Notes: generated from the letters alone by a model not told the origin. Numbered from the stretch's first letter, positions 1 through 6,185 are shown. The stretch is 24,809 nt of DNA from a virus (IMGVR_UViG_3300040801_006098:1-24809), one strand, 5' to 3'. Program-made: numbers and translations.

Positions 1-285
1 GAGGTCGGCAAGCACCTGCTGGGCTCGGTCCAGCTCGGCGAGCTCTCGGCGGCCGACGCCTGGCCGACCCACGCCGCGGCGCTCGGCCGGGTCCGCGACG
101 CGGTGGCGGTGGTCCGCGCCGGCGCGGCCGACGCCGGCCTGGCGATCGACTTGGACCTGTCCCTCACCGCCGCGGCCATGGCCGCCAAGCCCGCGGCCGC
201 CTGCCCGCCCGACGCCCCCGGCCGCCGCCTCGCCGGCGTCCTGGCCTACTGCCAACGCCTGGCCCTGCCCAGGGGGGCCGCGTGA
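1..285 (+). CDS. Unrecognised protein, 5' end outside window
   Basis: The frame is open from the first base to a TGA at 283-285, giving 94 visible residues; the true start is probably upstream. The protein is Ala/Leu-rich and acidic to neutral, with helix-forming stretches such as GKHLLGSVQLGELSAADAW near the left edge. I recognise no domain. The stop overlaps the next gene's ATG (TGATG), the same coupling used throughout this operon, which supports it as a real translated gene. A shorter form from the GTG at 103 is possible but less likely, because the frame keeps protein-like composition upstream of it. Confidence 0.55.
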   Translation, partial: EVGKHLLGSVQLGELSAADAWPTHAAALGRVRDAVAVVRAGAADAGLAIDLDLSLTAAAMAAKPAAACPPDAPGRRLAGVLAYCQRLALPRGAA

Positions 286-539
286 TGTCCGACGACGTGT
301 GCCTGGTTAACGGCAGGCTTGAGCCGATGCGGCGCATCAGCCCCGCGGAGCAAGCCACCCGGCAACGCTGCGTGCGAGAGGCCGCCGAGGCCGAGCGCGG
401 GTACCGCCAACCCCGCCCCCGCGAGCGCCGCGCCCTCGTGCTGCTGTCCAAGGCCCGCGGCCACCTGCTCGATTGCGTCGGGGCCGACGTGGCAAGCCTG
501 ATCGACGACATCGACCTGCTGCTGGAGGATCGATCGTGA
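285..539 (+). CDS. Small unrecognised early protein (84 aa)
   Basis: The ATG at 285 overlaps the preceding stop (TGATG); an in-frame GTG at 282 is an alternative start. The protein is Arg/Glu-rich, with a basic central part (RQPRPRERRALVLL) followed by an amphipathic C-terminus ending in DDIDLLLEDRS. It has no membrane segment and no motif I recognise. It overlaps the next GTG start by four bases. It belongs to the run of short genes typical of a phage early region. Function unknown. Confidence 0.5.
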   Translation: MSDDVCLVNGRLEPMRRISPAEQATRQRCVREAAEAERGYRQPRPRERRALVLLSKARGHLLDCVGADVASLIDDIDLLLEDRS

Positions 540-703
540 CCGAAACCCTCGCCGTCATCGCCATCGCCGCGGTCCTCCTCGGCTGGGTCCTCCTCGGCGG
601 CTGGCTCGATGTCCGACGCCACCGCCGCCACCTCGAGCGCCAGCGACCGACCTGTTTCGACGAAGCCTCTCAACTCTGGAGCAACGCTGATGAACGTCCC
701 TGA
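536..703 (+). CDS. Small single-pass membrane protein (55 aa)
   Basis: I chose the GTG at 536 because it overlaps the previous stop (GTGA). The product starts MTETLAVIAIAAVLLGWVLL, so residues about 4-22 form one strong hydrophobic helix, followed by a basic stretch (DVRRHRRHLERQR). This predicts a type-I-like orientation with the tail in the cytoplasm. A holin-like or superinfection-related role is conceivable, but a single helix is not diagnostic and no endolysin is adjacent. It could also be a short inner-membrane accessory protein. Its last 14 bases overlap the next gene. Confidence 0.5.
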   Translation: MTETLAVIAIAAVLLGWVLLGGWLDVRRHRRHLERQRPTCFDEASQLWSNADERP

Positions 704-926
704 CCCCGACGCCCTCGATCACTTCCTGGACCTGGCGATGCAAGGCCGCGAACAGGGCTGTAGCTCCGGTGAGTGGGCGGCGCTGCAACTCGCCCAAGCC
801 GTTAGCGAATACGCCCCGCGGCTCGACGACGAAGCGACCCGCGGCCTTCAGACATTCCTGGGTTGCGCGCGGCGGGAGCCCGGCACCTGTCGATCGTTGT
901 TCGGCGGATTGGCGGCAATGCGATGA
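690..926 (+). CDS. Small unrecognised early protein (78 aa)
   Basis: The ATG at 690 follows a ctggag purine stretch at a plausible ribosome-binding distance; upstream in-frame ATG codons lie deep inside the previous gene. The product starts MNVPDPDALDHFLDLAMQG and looks helical and acidic, with three cysteines and a C-terminal FGGLAAMR. No domain is recognised. Its TGA (924-926) overlaps the next ATG (923) as ATGA, consistent with a translationally coupled early operon. Confidence 0.5.
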   Translation: MNVPDPDALDHFLDLAMQGREQGCSSGEWAALQLAQAVSEYAPRLDDEATRGLQTFLGCARREPGTCRSLFGGLAAMR

Positions 927-1194
927 GCCGCCCCGTCCTCCCCGACCCCGACGACCTGGTTGTCCATGTCCACGTCGATCGCGACGGCTGCCGCTTCGAG
1001 GTCCGCTGCGGCGAACGCCAGGCGGTCTACGAGGCGCGACGGCCGGTCATGTCGCCCAGCGGCGGGGCCAGGCCTGGGTCCGCCTTTACCGGGCCGCGAG
1101 CAACCGCGAGCGCTGCCGGATGTGCGGCTACCACTGGTCGGCCGTGAGCCGCGCCCTGACCCGCCAACGCCAGGAGGAGGCGAGCCGAGCATGA
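923..1194 (+). CDS. Frame-disrupted small protein with Cys pairs
   Basis: The ATG at 923 overlaps the preceding stop, and the frame begins with sensible protein (MSRPVLPDPDDLVVHVHVD, then DGCRFEVRCGERQAVYEAR). After about position 1040 it degenerates and stops at 1147. The -1 frame takes over with equally good protein (RGQAWVRLYRAASNRERC, then RMCGYHWSAVSRAL) and ends at TGA 1192-1194, which overlaps the next gene's ATG as ATGA. The -1 frame has no obvious start of its own. The 272-base span fits one gene of about 90 codons with a one-base loss or -1 shift near 1030-1060. The Cys spacing suggests a small zinc-binding protein. No slippery heptamer is visible, so a sequencing error or true mutation is more likely than programmed shifting. 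Confidence 0.5.
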
Positions 1195-3062
1195 TCGCCC
1201 GACTCACCGGCCCCGCCCCCGACCCGCTCGTCGCTGCCTTCGCCGCGGCGAACGATGTCGGCCCCGTCATTGCCGAGCGGCGTGTCCGTCTCATGGCCGG
1301 CCGACTCTGCAACGTCGAGCACCTCGACGACCTCACCGACGCGCAGCGCGACGCGCTGCGTCATCACATCGACCAGGCCGACGTGGCCGCTCGCCCCGAC
1401 GAGCGGCTCGCCCCGGCCCCAACCGGAGAGCCCATGCCCCCGACCGCCCCCACGAAACCACGCGCCCCGAAACGCAAGGCCAAGGCCGACGCCAAGCCGA
1501 CGATCCGACGAGCCTCCGCCCCGATGCCCGCAGCCGACTTCCCGGCCGAGCAGAAGCAGGTCCCGCTCAAGTCGATCCGGCCGAGCCCGCTGAACCCGCG
1601 GAAGCATATCGACCAGGAGGCGCTTGCCAAGCTGGGCGACTCGATGAAACTCAATGGCCAGATGCAGGAATGCGTCGTCCGGCCGATCGAGTCGAAGACG
1701 GGCAAGGCCGAGTACTACGAGATCGTCGCCGGCGAGCGTCGTTTCCAGGCGGCGCTAATGGCCCACCTTGAAACCCTCCGCTGCCGTGTGCAGGTCCTCA
1801 CCGACGCCCAGGTCGTCGAGCTGGCCGGCGTCGAGAACTACGAGCGTGAGGATCTGAACCCGATGGAGGTCGCCGGCTGGTTTCAGTCGATGATCGAGAA
1901 GGCCGGCTACACGCAGAAGTCGCTCGCCGAGCGGCTCCAGATCAGCCAGCCGCTGGTGAGCCAACGTCTCGGCCTGCTCGCGCTTTCGGAGGTCTGGCGA
2001 GACTCCATTATTACGGGCGTAATAGCGGCGACCTGGACCCGCCACCTCACCCCGTGGGCCGACTTCCCCGAGATCCTGCAGGAGGCTTGGGAGGTCTACG
2101 AAGCCGAGGGTGAGCACGGGCCCACCAACGCCGACGATTTCGGAACCTTGGTGGCCAGCGCAATCGAGAACGTCACTCGCCCTCTCATCCACGGCTATTA
2201 CGATCGGCAACGGGACGGCTTCGTTGACAATCATCTGACGAAGAAGGACCGCGGCCGCAAAGACCTTCGGATCGTGATGATGCCGGCCCGGAGCTCCTGG
2301 CAAAGCTCCGAGCAGCGTTGCCTGAACGTCGAGCTTTGGGACGAAATCAACGCCCAGCGCCTCGCGGCGAAGAAGTCACGCGAGGCCACGAAGCTCGCGA
2401 AAGAGATGGGCTTCGAAGACTCGCCCGAAAAGCCTGGGAAGGCCTCAACCGCCGAAGCGAAGTTGAAGCGGGCCCAGCGGCAGAAGCAACAAGCCAAGCG
2501 TCTCTATGAATACAAAATTCGGTGGCTCCAAAGCCAAGCCATCGGCAAGCTCGCATCGGCTTCCGATGACTTGATTCAGCGACTCGTCCTGCACTTCACT
2601 GTCCAGGATCGCGCGGGCAACCGCACTCGCCACTTTTCCAAGGTCTGCCGCGATGCCGGCGGTGGATCTCGCGGCGGGACGGCCGGTTACTGCGACATTT
2701 CCGGGTATCGATCGATCAGCAGCATCGGCAAGCGAGATCTACGCGCCATTTCGATCGACCTGTTAACCGTTTGGCTAAGCGGCGATCCGTTCGGCTGGTC
2801 GGCAGACTTCAAGCCCGCGGACATCGTCGCTCTCGCCGGCGAGCTCGATGTCGATCTCGTCCGCGACTGGCGGATGGACCGGGCCTTCCTCGAGCTGCAC
2901 ACGAAAGACGATCTCGACGCCCTGGCCAAGGAGTGGGGCAAGGATGCGGCGTCGGTCTGCAGCGAAGCGGCGAAGCGCGGCGCCAAGCTCGACGCCCTCG
3001 AAAAGCTCACCTTCCTCAAAGCCCCGAAGTCCCTCGTCCAGGCGAAGGAGCCGAAGCGCTGA
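1191..3062 (+). CDS. ParB-like DNA-binding protein (623 aa)
   Basis: ParB/RepB/Spo0J-family protein. Residues about 123-205 form the ParB N-terminal domain with the GERRFQAA box (181-188). The ENYEREDLNPME segment (215-226) matches the second conserved box, which in characterised ParBs forms part of the CTP-binding site. Residues about 240-262 (YTQKSLAERLQISQPLVSQR) are the helix-turn-helix. The first 110 residues are an unrelated Ala/Pro/Lys-rich leader. About 340 residues follow the HTH that I cannot assign, including a basic coiled-coil-like stretch (AKLKRAQRQKQQAKRLYEYK). It is about twice the length of chromosomal ParB. The ATG at 1191 is chosen for its aggaggagg ribosome-binding site and ATGA overlap. 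No parA is visible, so it may be a phage regulator or plasmid-prophage partition factor rather than a standard segregation protein. Confidence 0.85.
   Translation: MIARLTGPAPDPLVAAFAAANDVGPVIAERRVRLMAGRLCNVEHLDDLTDAQRDALRHHIDQADVAARPDERLAPAPTGEPMPPTAPTKPRAPKRKAKADAKPTIRRASAPMPAADFPAEQKQVPLKSIRPSPLNPRKHIDQEALAKLGDSMKLNGQMQECVVRPIESKTGKAEYYEIVAGERRFQAALMAHLETLRCRVQVLTDAQVVELAGVENYEREDLNPMEVAGWFQSMIEKAGYTQKSLAERLQISQPLVSQRLGLLALSEVWRDSIITGVIAATWTRHLTPWADFPEILQEAWEVYEAEGEHGPTNADDFGTLVASAIENVTRPLIHGYYDRQRDGFVDNHLTKKDRGRKDLRIVMMPARSSWQSSEQRCLNVELWDEINAQRLAAKKSREATKLAKEMGFEDSPEKPGKASTAEAKLKRAQRQKQQAKRLYEYKIRWLQSQAIGKLASASDDLIQRLVLHFTVQDRAGNRTRHFSKVCRDAGGGSRGGTAGYCDISGYRSISSIGKRDLRAISIDLLTVWLSGDPFGWSADFKPADIVALAGELDVDLVRDWRMDRAFLELHTKDDLDALAKEWGKDAASVCSEAAKRGAKLDALEKLTFLKAPKSLVQAKEPKR
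2009..2024. repeat. AT-rich inverted repeat TATTACGGGCGTAATA, copy 1
   Basis: Seven-base arms TATTACG / CGTAATA around GG. It sits inside the ParB-like gene just after the HTH, read as Ile-Ile-Thr-Gly-Val-Ile. The identical 16-mer occurs at 18419-18434 and a variant at 6545-6558. Such an AT-rich dyad stands out in the GC-rich surroundings. Confidence 0.6.
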
Positions 3063-3391
3063 TGGCCGTTGCCCGCCGCTGCCTGGGATGCCAAAACCTT
3101 TTCGAGCCGGCCCGCTCTGATGCGCGGACCTGCTCGGGCAAGTGTCGGCAGGACGTGTATCGCCGCGGCGGCGAGCAGGCGATCCGCGCGACCCTCAACC
3201 GGCCGGCCGGATGGTGGGACGACGTCCGCACCTGGCCGGCCATGATGAACCCGGCCGGCGCGACGCTCGACACGTCGTCGATCGTCATCCCCTTCGAGCC
3301 CGGGCAGCTTGTACTGACGGCGATCGACGACAAGGGAACGCTCGGCGTGCAAGTGATCGTCCTGGCTTCGCCTCGATCGGGGGTGGCGTGA
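3062..3391 (+). CDS. Small zinc-ribbon protein (109 aa)
   Basis: The start overlaps the ParB-like stop (TGATG). Near the N-terminus, CLGCQNLFEPARSDARTC followed by SGKCRQ gives C-x2-C and C-x3-C pairs about 12 residues apart. This 'CSGKCRQ-x-YRR' zinc-binding head is common in small phage and prophage proteins. The rest is a beta-rich domain (SSIVIPFEPGQLVLTAIDDK) without a recognised family. Likely a structural zinc site in a nucleic-acid or protein-binding factor; precise role unknown. It lies between the ParB-like gene and the structured region upstream of the integrase, apparently in the same transcript. Confidence 0.7.
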   Translation: MAVARRCLGCQNLFEPARSDARTCSGKCRQDVYRRGGEQAIRATLNRPAGWWDDVRTWPAMMNPAGATLDTSSIVIPFEPGQLVLTAIDDKGTLGVQVIVLASPRSGVA

Positions 3392-3705
3392 TGCTCAAAC
3401 TGTGGCATGCTTCCAAACGAGGGGGTTCCGTGGGGACGGGGACCTCTAAATCAAAAGCGGGATCGCCGCGCCTGCGTGGTGCAACGGCGCGGCGATCCCT
3501 GACCTCTGGACCGAGATTGCGCCTCGGGCCGTCGGCTGTCGCGAGTGTATCGCGGTGGCTGTGCGTGTTCTCCCGTCCCCGGCCTGGCCGGGGGCGGGGC
3601 GCATTCGGTCTGGTCCCGTGGGAAGTACTCCCGCGGTGGGACGGCGACTTGCCAAACCCGGCCGACTCTCGATCCTCACTTGAGGCACGGAGGCCGGGAA
3701 GATGA
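3391..3705 (+). CDS. Doubtful ORF over the structured pre-integrase region
   Basis: A 104-codon frame starts at ATG 3391 (overlapping the previous stop) and ends at 3705 (overlapping the integrase ATG). Coupling at both ends is the only argument for it. Against it, the product is an Arg/Gly/Ser/Pro-rich string (RPRPGRGRGAFG) with no secondary-structure pattern, codon third positions are visibly less GC-rich than in neighbouring genes, and the DNA is packed with hairpins. I favour non-coding sequence here, possibly with a short translated leader. Confidence 0.2.
   Translation: MLKLWHASKRGGSVGTGTSKSKAGSPRLRGATARRSLTSGPRLRLGPSAVASVSRWLCVFSRPRPGRGRGAFGLVPWEVLPRWDGDLPNPADSRSSLEARRPGR
3459..3698 (+). 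ncRNA. Candidate structured RNA / integrase leader
   Basis: Consecutive complementary segments, all seen directly. (1) A 14-bp perfect hairpin, 3459-3472 with 3486-3499. (2) A long stem, 3509-3526 with 3595-3610 (GACCGA/TCGGTC, AT/AT, GCGCCTCG/CGGGGCGC, with one G-U pair and small bulges), enclosing two perfect hairpins: 3540-3544 with 3550-3554, and 3577-3582 with 3588-3593. (3) A branched hairpin 3613-3642. (4) Stem 3657-3663 with 3692-3698 (CCCGGCC/GGCCGGG) with inner hairpin CCTC/GAGG at 3674-3685. The last stem covers the integrase ribosome-binding site (ggaggccgggaag). It could be a cis-regulatory leader, a trans-acting RNA, or DNA structure at an attachment or replication site. I do not recognise a known RNA family. 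Confidence 0.45.
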
Positions 3706-4751
3706 GTCAAGTGCCTTCTTACATCCCGCGGCATCTGTTCTCGCCGCTCCAGGCCCCGCCCGTCACCGTCGGCGACTACATCGACGCCTACCTGGTCGGC
3801 TGGGGCGACTGGCACGGTGCCGAGGCTGAGTACCCCGCCCGCACCGAAACCAACCGCACGACCGAGGCGTCGAACATGGCCTACGCGCTCGCCGATCTGC
3901 GGCGAACGCTGGGCGTCGAGCCCGACGGCTCGCCCCGCGCCGTCGCGGGCCTCGCGGTGGGCGAGCTGCGGCCCGGTGACCTCCGCGCGATGCAGCAGCA
4001 GCAGATCGACGCCGGCCTGGCTCGTTCGTCGATCAACGCGCGGAAGAACCGTGTGCTGCGCTGGGTGCGGTGGCTGGTTGAGTACGAGCACGCCGACGCG
4101 ACGCTCATCGCGAAGCTGGAAGTCGTCAAGGGTGTCAAGGCCTCGCGGCCCGGCGTGCGCTCGACGGCTGAAGTCGAGGACGTGCCCGACGACGTGGTCG
4201 CGGCGACGCTCAAGGCGACGCGGGACTACGAGCTGCGGCGGGCCGTCCGCGTGCAGCAGCTCGCCGGCATGCGGCCCGGCGAATTGCTGGCCATGCAGGT
4301 CCGCTGGCTGCACCCCCACCCGTCGGGGGCCTGGTCGTACCGGCCGAGCTGGACCAAGACGCAGGTGAAGCTCGGCTTCCGCCGCGAGATCCCGATCGGC
4401 CCCTTCGCCCAGGAGCAGCTCCGGGCGCAGGCGGCCACCATGGGCGAAGAGTTCGGGCTGTTCGGATCCACGGTCCCGCGGCTGGGCGACGCGACGGACC
4501 AGCGGCCGATCTGGCGGTGGAAGACGGTGGGCGGGTATTACCAGGCCGTGCGGCGGGCGGTGAAGAAAGCCGGCGTGGCGTCCTGGCACCCAAACCAACT
4601 GCGGCACTCGACGCTGACCAAGGCGATGAACTCGGCCGGCGAAGACACGGCCGCCTCGATCGGCGGGCACCTGGACCCGCGGACGACGCGCAAGCACTAC
4701 TTCCACGGCCACGCCGAAAAGGCGCGGCTCTGGGCGGAGGAGCACGGATGA
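3702..4751 (+). CDS. int: Tyrosine recombinase / phage integrase (349 aa)
   Basis: Catalyses site-specific integration and, with partners, excision of the prophage. Residues about 20-135 are the core-binding (SAM-like) domain with YIDAYL and the helix SSINARKNRVLRWVRWLVEY. The catalytic domain follows: box I LAGMRPGELLAM with Arg191, then HPNQLRHS with Arg301 and His302, GGHLDPRT with His323, and the nucleophile Tyr333 in RKHYFH. The usual H-x-x-R histidine three residues before Arg301 is Asn298, a variant I associate with planctomycete integrases. Length is normal. The ribosome-binding site lies in the stem at 3657-3698, suggesting translational control. The gene is embedded in the early operon and overlaps the next gene (ATGA). 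Confidence 0.93.
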   Translation: MSQVPSYIPRHLFSPLQAPPVTVGDYIDAYLVGWGDWHGAEAEYPARTETNRTTEASNMAYALADLRRTLGVEPDGSPRAVAGLAVGELRPGDLRAMQQQQIDAGLARSSINARKNRVLRWVRWLVEYEHADATLIAKLEVVKGVKASRPGVRSTAEVEDVPDDVVAATLKATRDYELRRAVRVQQLAGMRPGELLAMQVRWLHPHPSGAWSYRPSWTKTQVKLGFRREIPIGPFAQEQLRAQAATMGEEFGLFGSTVPRLGDATDQRPIWRWKTVGGYYQAVRRAVKKAGVASWHPNQLRHSTLTKAMNSAGEDTAASIGGHLDPRTTRKHYFHGHAEKARLWAEEHG

Positions 4752-4996
4752 TCGACAGATTCCTACTCGCCATCGATGTCCGCTTCACCTGGGAAGAGTT
4801 CCTCCGAGCGGCGGCAATCACCTGGCACATGCGGCGGCAACTGCGGCAGAAAGGATTGAGGCTGCAAGAGGGCTTCACCTGGCTGCTGATGTTCAAGCTC
4901 GTGCTCTCGGCTTCAGTGACCGTTAGAGAGCGCCGCGAACTCGCCGATCGCTACGACCCCACCGCTTCAAAGCCGACCGTGAAGAGTGACATTTAG
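4748..4996 (+). CDS. Small protein following the integrase (82 aa)
   Basis: Starts at ATG 4748, overlapping the integrase stop, so it is probably translationally coupled. The sequence MIDRFLLAIDVRFTWEEFLR is amphipathic and helical, followed by a basic helix (HMRRQLRQKGLRLQEG) and a hydrophobic stretch (FTWLLMFKLVLSASVTV) too short and interrupted to call a membrane helix firmly. No excisionase (winged-helix) signature is evident, although position and size would suit an integrase accessory factor. Its stop lies inside the inverted repeat at 4989-5013. Confidence 0.5.
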   Translation: MIDRFLLAIDVRFTWEEFLRAAAITWHMRRQLRQKGLRLQEGFTWLLMFKLVLSASVTVRERRELADRYDPTASKPTVKSDI

Positions 4997-5013
4997 CTTG
5001 CCTAGCTAAATGT
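4989..5013. repeat. 10-bp perfect inverted repeat at end of the int gene pair
   Basis: Arms ACATTTAGCT and AGCTAAATGT around a five-base spacer (TGCCT). It includes the stop codon of the 82-residue gene. It is AT-rich against the background and has no T-run after it, so it is a poor classical terminator. Candidates are a regulator binding site, part of an attachment region beside the integrase, or an RNA 3'-end hairpin. Confidence 0.6.
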
Positions 5014-5028
5014 TCAGCGCTACATCTT

Positions 5029-5044
5029 GGGGCCGCGCGGCCCC
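5029..5044. terminator. GC hairpin between 4996 and 5071 (possible weak terminator)
   Basis: The 16-base perfect palindrome GGGGCCGCGCGGCCCC can form a six-pair stem with a GCGC loop. It is followed by GTTACC rather than a T-run, so termination would be weak or Rho-assisted. Together with 4989-5013 it separates the integrase pair from the next genes. Confidence 0.35.
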
Positions 5045-5070
5045 GTTACCCCCACGAAAGGACTCGAAGC

Positions 5071-5349
5071 ATGAAAACAGAAACCACCCCGATCGATCTC
5101 GGCGACCGCGTGCGCTGCAAGGTCACCAACTTGGAAGGCATTGTCATGGGCATGACGCGGTATCTCTATGGGTGCGTCCGCGTCGGCATCCAGCCCGCGG
5201 CCTTACACCAGGGGCGGCCTGTCGAGGCATATTGGGTCGACCTTCCCCAACTCGAGCTGGTCGACCGCGGCGTCGTCGCCGTCAAACCGGCCGAGCGTGA
5301 AACCGGCGGGCCGATGCCGTCGATTCCGACCCGCAACCAGCCCGGGTGA
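5071..5349 (+). CDS. Small conserved-looking beta-barrel protein (92 aa)
   Basis: The ATG at 5071 is preceded by CACGAAAGGA (5053-5062), a strong ribosome-binding site. The pattern GDRVRCKVTNLEGIVMGMTR then YGCVRVGIQP and AYWVDLPQLELV resembles a short SH3/KOW-like barrel seen in many small phage and mobile-element proteins of unknown role ('GDrV-d-vTgf-GIa-----YlnGC-r--vqp'). That match is from memory and not verified. The C-terminal 20 residues are Pro/Thr-rich and probably disordered. Not part of the overlapping-gene chain: it has its own leader. Confidence 0.6.
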   Translation: MKTETTPIDLGDRVRCKVTNLEGIVMGMTRYLYGCVRVGIQPAALHQGRPVEAYWVDLPQLELVDRGVVAVKPAERETGGPMPSIPTRNQPG

Positions 5350-5365
5350 GACCCGCCCCGCCCGG

Positions 5366-5398
5366 TTTGCTCTCACCCCCCCGTGGGGTGAGAGCAAA
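5366..5398. terminator. 14-bp perfect hairpin after the 92-residue gene
   Basis: Arms TTTGCTCTCACCCC (5366-5379) and GGGGTGAGAGCAAA (5385-5398) around a five-base loop. A very stable intergenic stem, symmetrical and thus usable on either strand, but without a downstream T-run. It may terminate weakly, protect mRNA ends, or bind a regulator. Confidence 0.5.
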
Positions 5399-5426
5399 GA
5401 CAAGCCCATTCACGAAAGGATTCACG

Positions 5427-5642
5427 ATGAACCCAGACACCGGAGCGATCGGCCACTTTGAGAAAAAACGAGACGCGATCGCGGCCGGCTTCACCCTCGA
5501 ACTTTCGGCGGAGCAAGCCACCGAGCTGTCGCCGCCCTCCCGCAAGGAGCGTCGTCGACGGGCCCGCGAGATGAAGGTCGACGCCGCGGCGGCCAGAAAT
5601 CCCCGTCAGTACAAGCAGCGGAAGAAGAAGCGTACGAAATGA
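5427..5642 (+). CDS. Small basic protein (71 aa)
   Basis: The ATG at 5427 lies six bases after CACGAAAGGA (5411-5420), the same ribosome-binding block as the gene at 5071. The product begins MNPDTGAIGHFEKKRDAIAA, has an SPPSRKERRRRAREMK basic helix, and ends in RNPRQYKQRKKKRTK. The strongly basic C-terminal half suggests RNA or DNA binding. Similar tiny Lys/Arg-rich proteins accompany phage early genes. I do not recognise a family. Its stop is overlapped by a further micro-ORF. Confidence 0.55.
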   Translation: MNPDTGAIGHFEKKRDAIAAGFTLELSAEQATELSPPSRKERRRRAREMKVDAAAARNPRQYKQRKKKRTK

Positions 5643-5695
5643 TGATCCTCGAACACCACGACCCGATCCTCGACGACGATCGGGAGGCGTCATGA
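5639..5695 (+). CDS. Possible 18-residue micro-ORF
   Basis: ATG at 5639 overlaps the preceding TGA, and its own TGA (5693-5695) overlaps the next ATG (5692). The product MMILEHHDPILDDDREAS is too short to judge. Double coupling suggests it may be translated, if only to carry ribosomes to the next gene. No independent support. Confidence 0.25.
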   Translation: MMILEHHDPILDDDREAS

Positions 5696-6138
5696 GCACC
5701 GAAACCATCACCCATTGCCAAAACGAAGTCCTGGTCGTGACCAAATGCTGGTGCGGCGTCACGCACGGCGTGCCTCAATCTCTCTACGACCTCCAGCGGC
5801 GTCAATTCAATGAAGGAGGCCAGGTTAAATCGATCTATTGCCCGCTTGGGCATGGATGGATTCCTAGCGGAACTCCAAAGTACAAGCGGCTCGAACAGGA
5901 TCTTCAGCGCGAGCGAGCCAGCCACGACCAACAACGCGCACGGCTGCACGATCAAATCGAACAAGAGAAGAACCGCACCCGCGCCCAGAAGGCCGCGAAG
6001 ACGCGGCTCAAGAACCGTGTCGCCGCCGGCGTCTGCCCGTGCTGCAACCGCCACTTCGACAACCTTGGCCGGCACATGGCCCACCAGCACCCCGATTTCA
6101 CCGAGCGGGACGACACGTCGTCGCCCCGCGCCTCTTAA
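5692..6138 (+). CDS. Zinc-finger / coiled-coil protein (148 aa)
   Basis: The N-terminal part has KCWCGVTHGVP (Cys19, Cys21) and YCPLGHGW (Cys50, His54), giving a first likely metal site. Residues about 64-105 are a charged coiled coil (YKRLEQDLQRERASHDQQRA). The C-terminus has a C2H2-like finger VCPCCNRHFDNLGRHMAHQHP split as Cys115/Cys118 and His128/His131-133. This architecture recurs in small phage-encoded proteins; a DNA- or RNA-binding role is likely but the target is unknown. ATG 5692 is supported by the ATGA overlap and ggagg just upstream. A strong hairpin follows the stop. Confidence 0.75.
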   Translation: MSTETITHCQNEVLVVTKCWCGVTHGVPQSLYDLQRRQFNEGGQVKSIYCPLGHGWIPSGTPKYKRLEQDLQRERASHDQQRARLHDQIEQEKNRTRAQKAAKTRLKNRVAAGVCPCCNRHFDNLGRHMAHQHPDFTERDDTSSPRAS

Positions 6139-6143
6139 CCAAA

Positions 6144-6185
6144 GGGGCCCCGAGCACATTGAGTTGGACGCTCACTCGGGGCCCC
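6144..6185. terminator. 11-bp hairpin after the zinc-finger gene
   Basis: Arms GGGGCCCCGAG (6144-6154) and CTCGGGGCCCC (6175-6185), with a second inner stem TGAG/CTCA (6160-6163 with 6171-6174). It lies in the 64-base gap before the next gene. No T-run follows, so it is terminator-like rather than a textbook terminator. Confidence 0.5.

Noticed and set aside
536-703. Single-helix membrane protein as the phage holin
   Set aside because: No endolysin or spanin nearby, wrong operon for lysis genes, and a single helix is not specific.
3459-3499. 14-bp hairpin as a tRNA or transcription terminator
   Set aside because: No T-arm or anticodon layout, and no T-run after the stem.
3391-3705. Structured region as a retron, DGR or CRISPR component
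   Set aside because: No reverse transcriptase, no template/variable repeat pair, no spaced direct repeats and no Cas-like gene in the window.
3285-4745. Long minus-strand ORF (486 codons) opposite the integrase
   Set aside because: Arg/Pro/His-rich composition typical of an antisense shadow in GC-rich DNA; the plus strand encodes a clear integrase.
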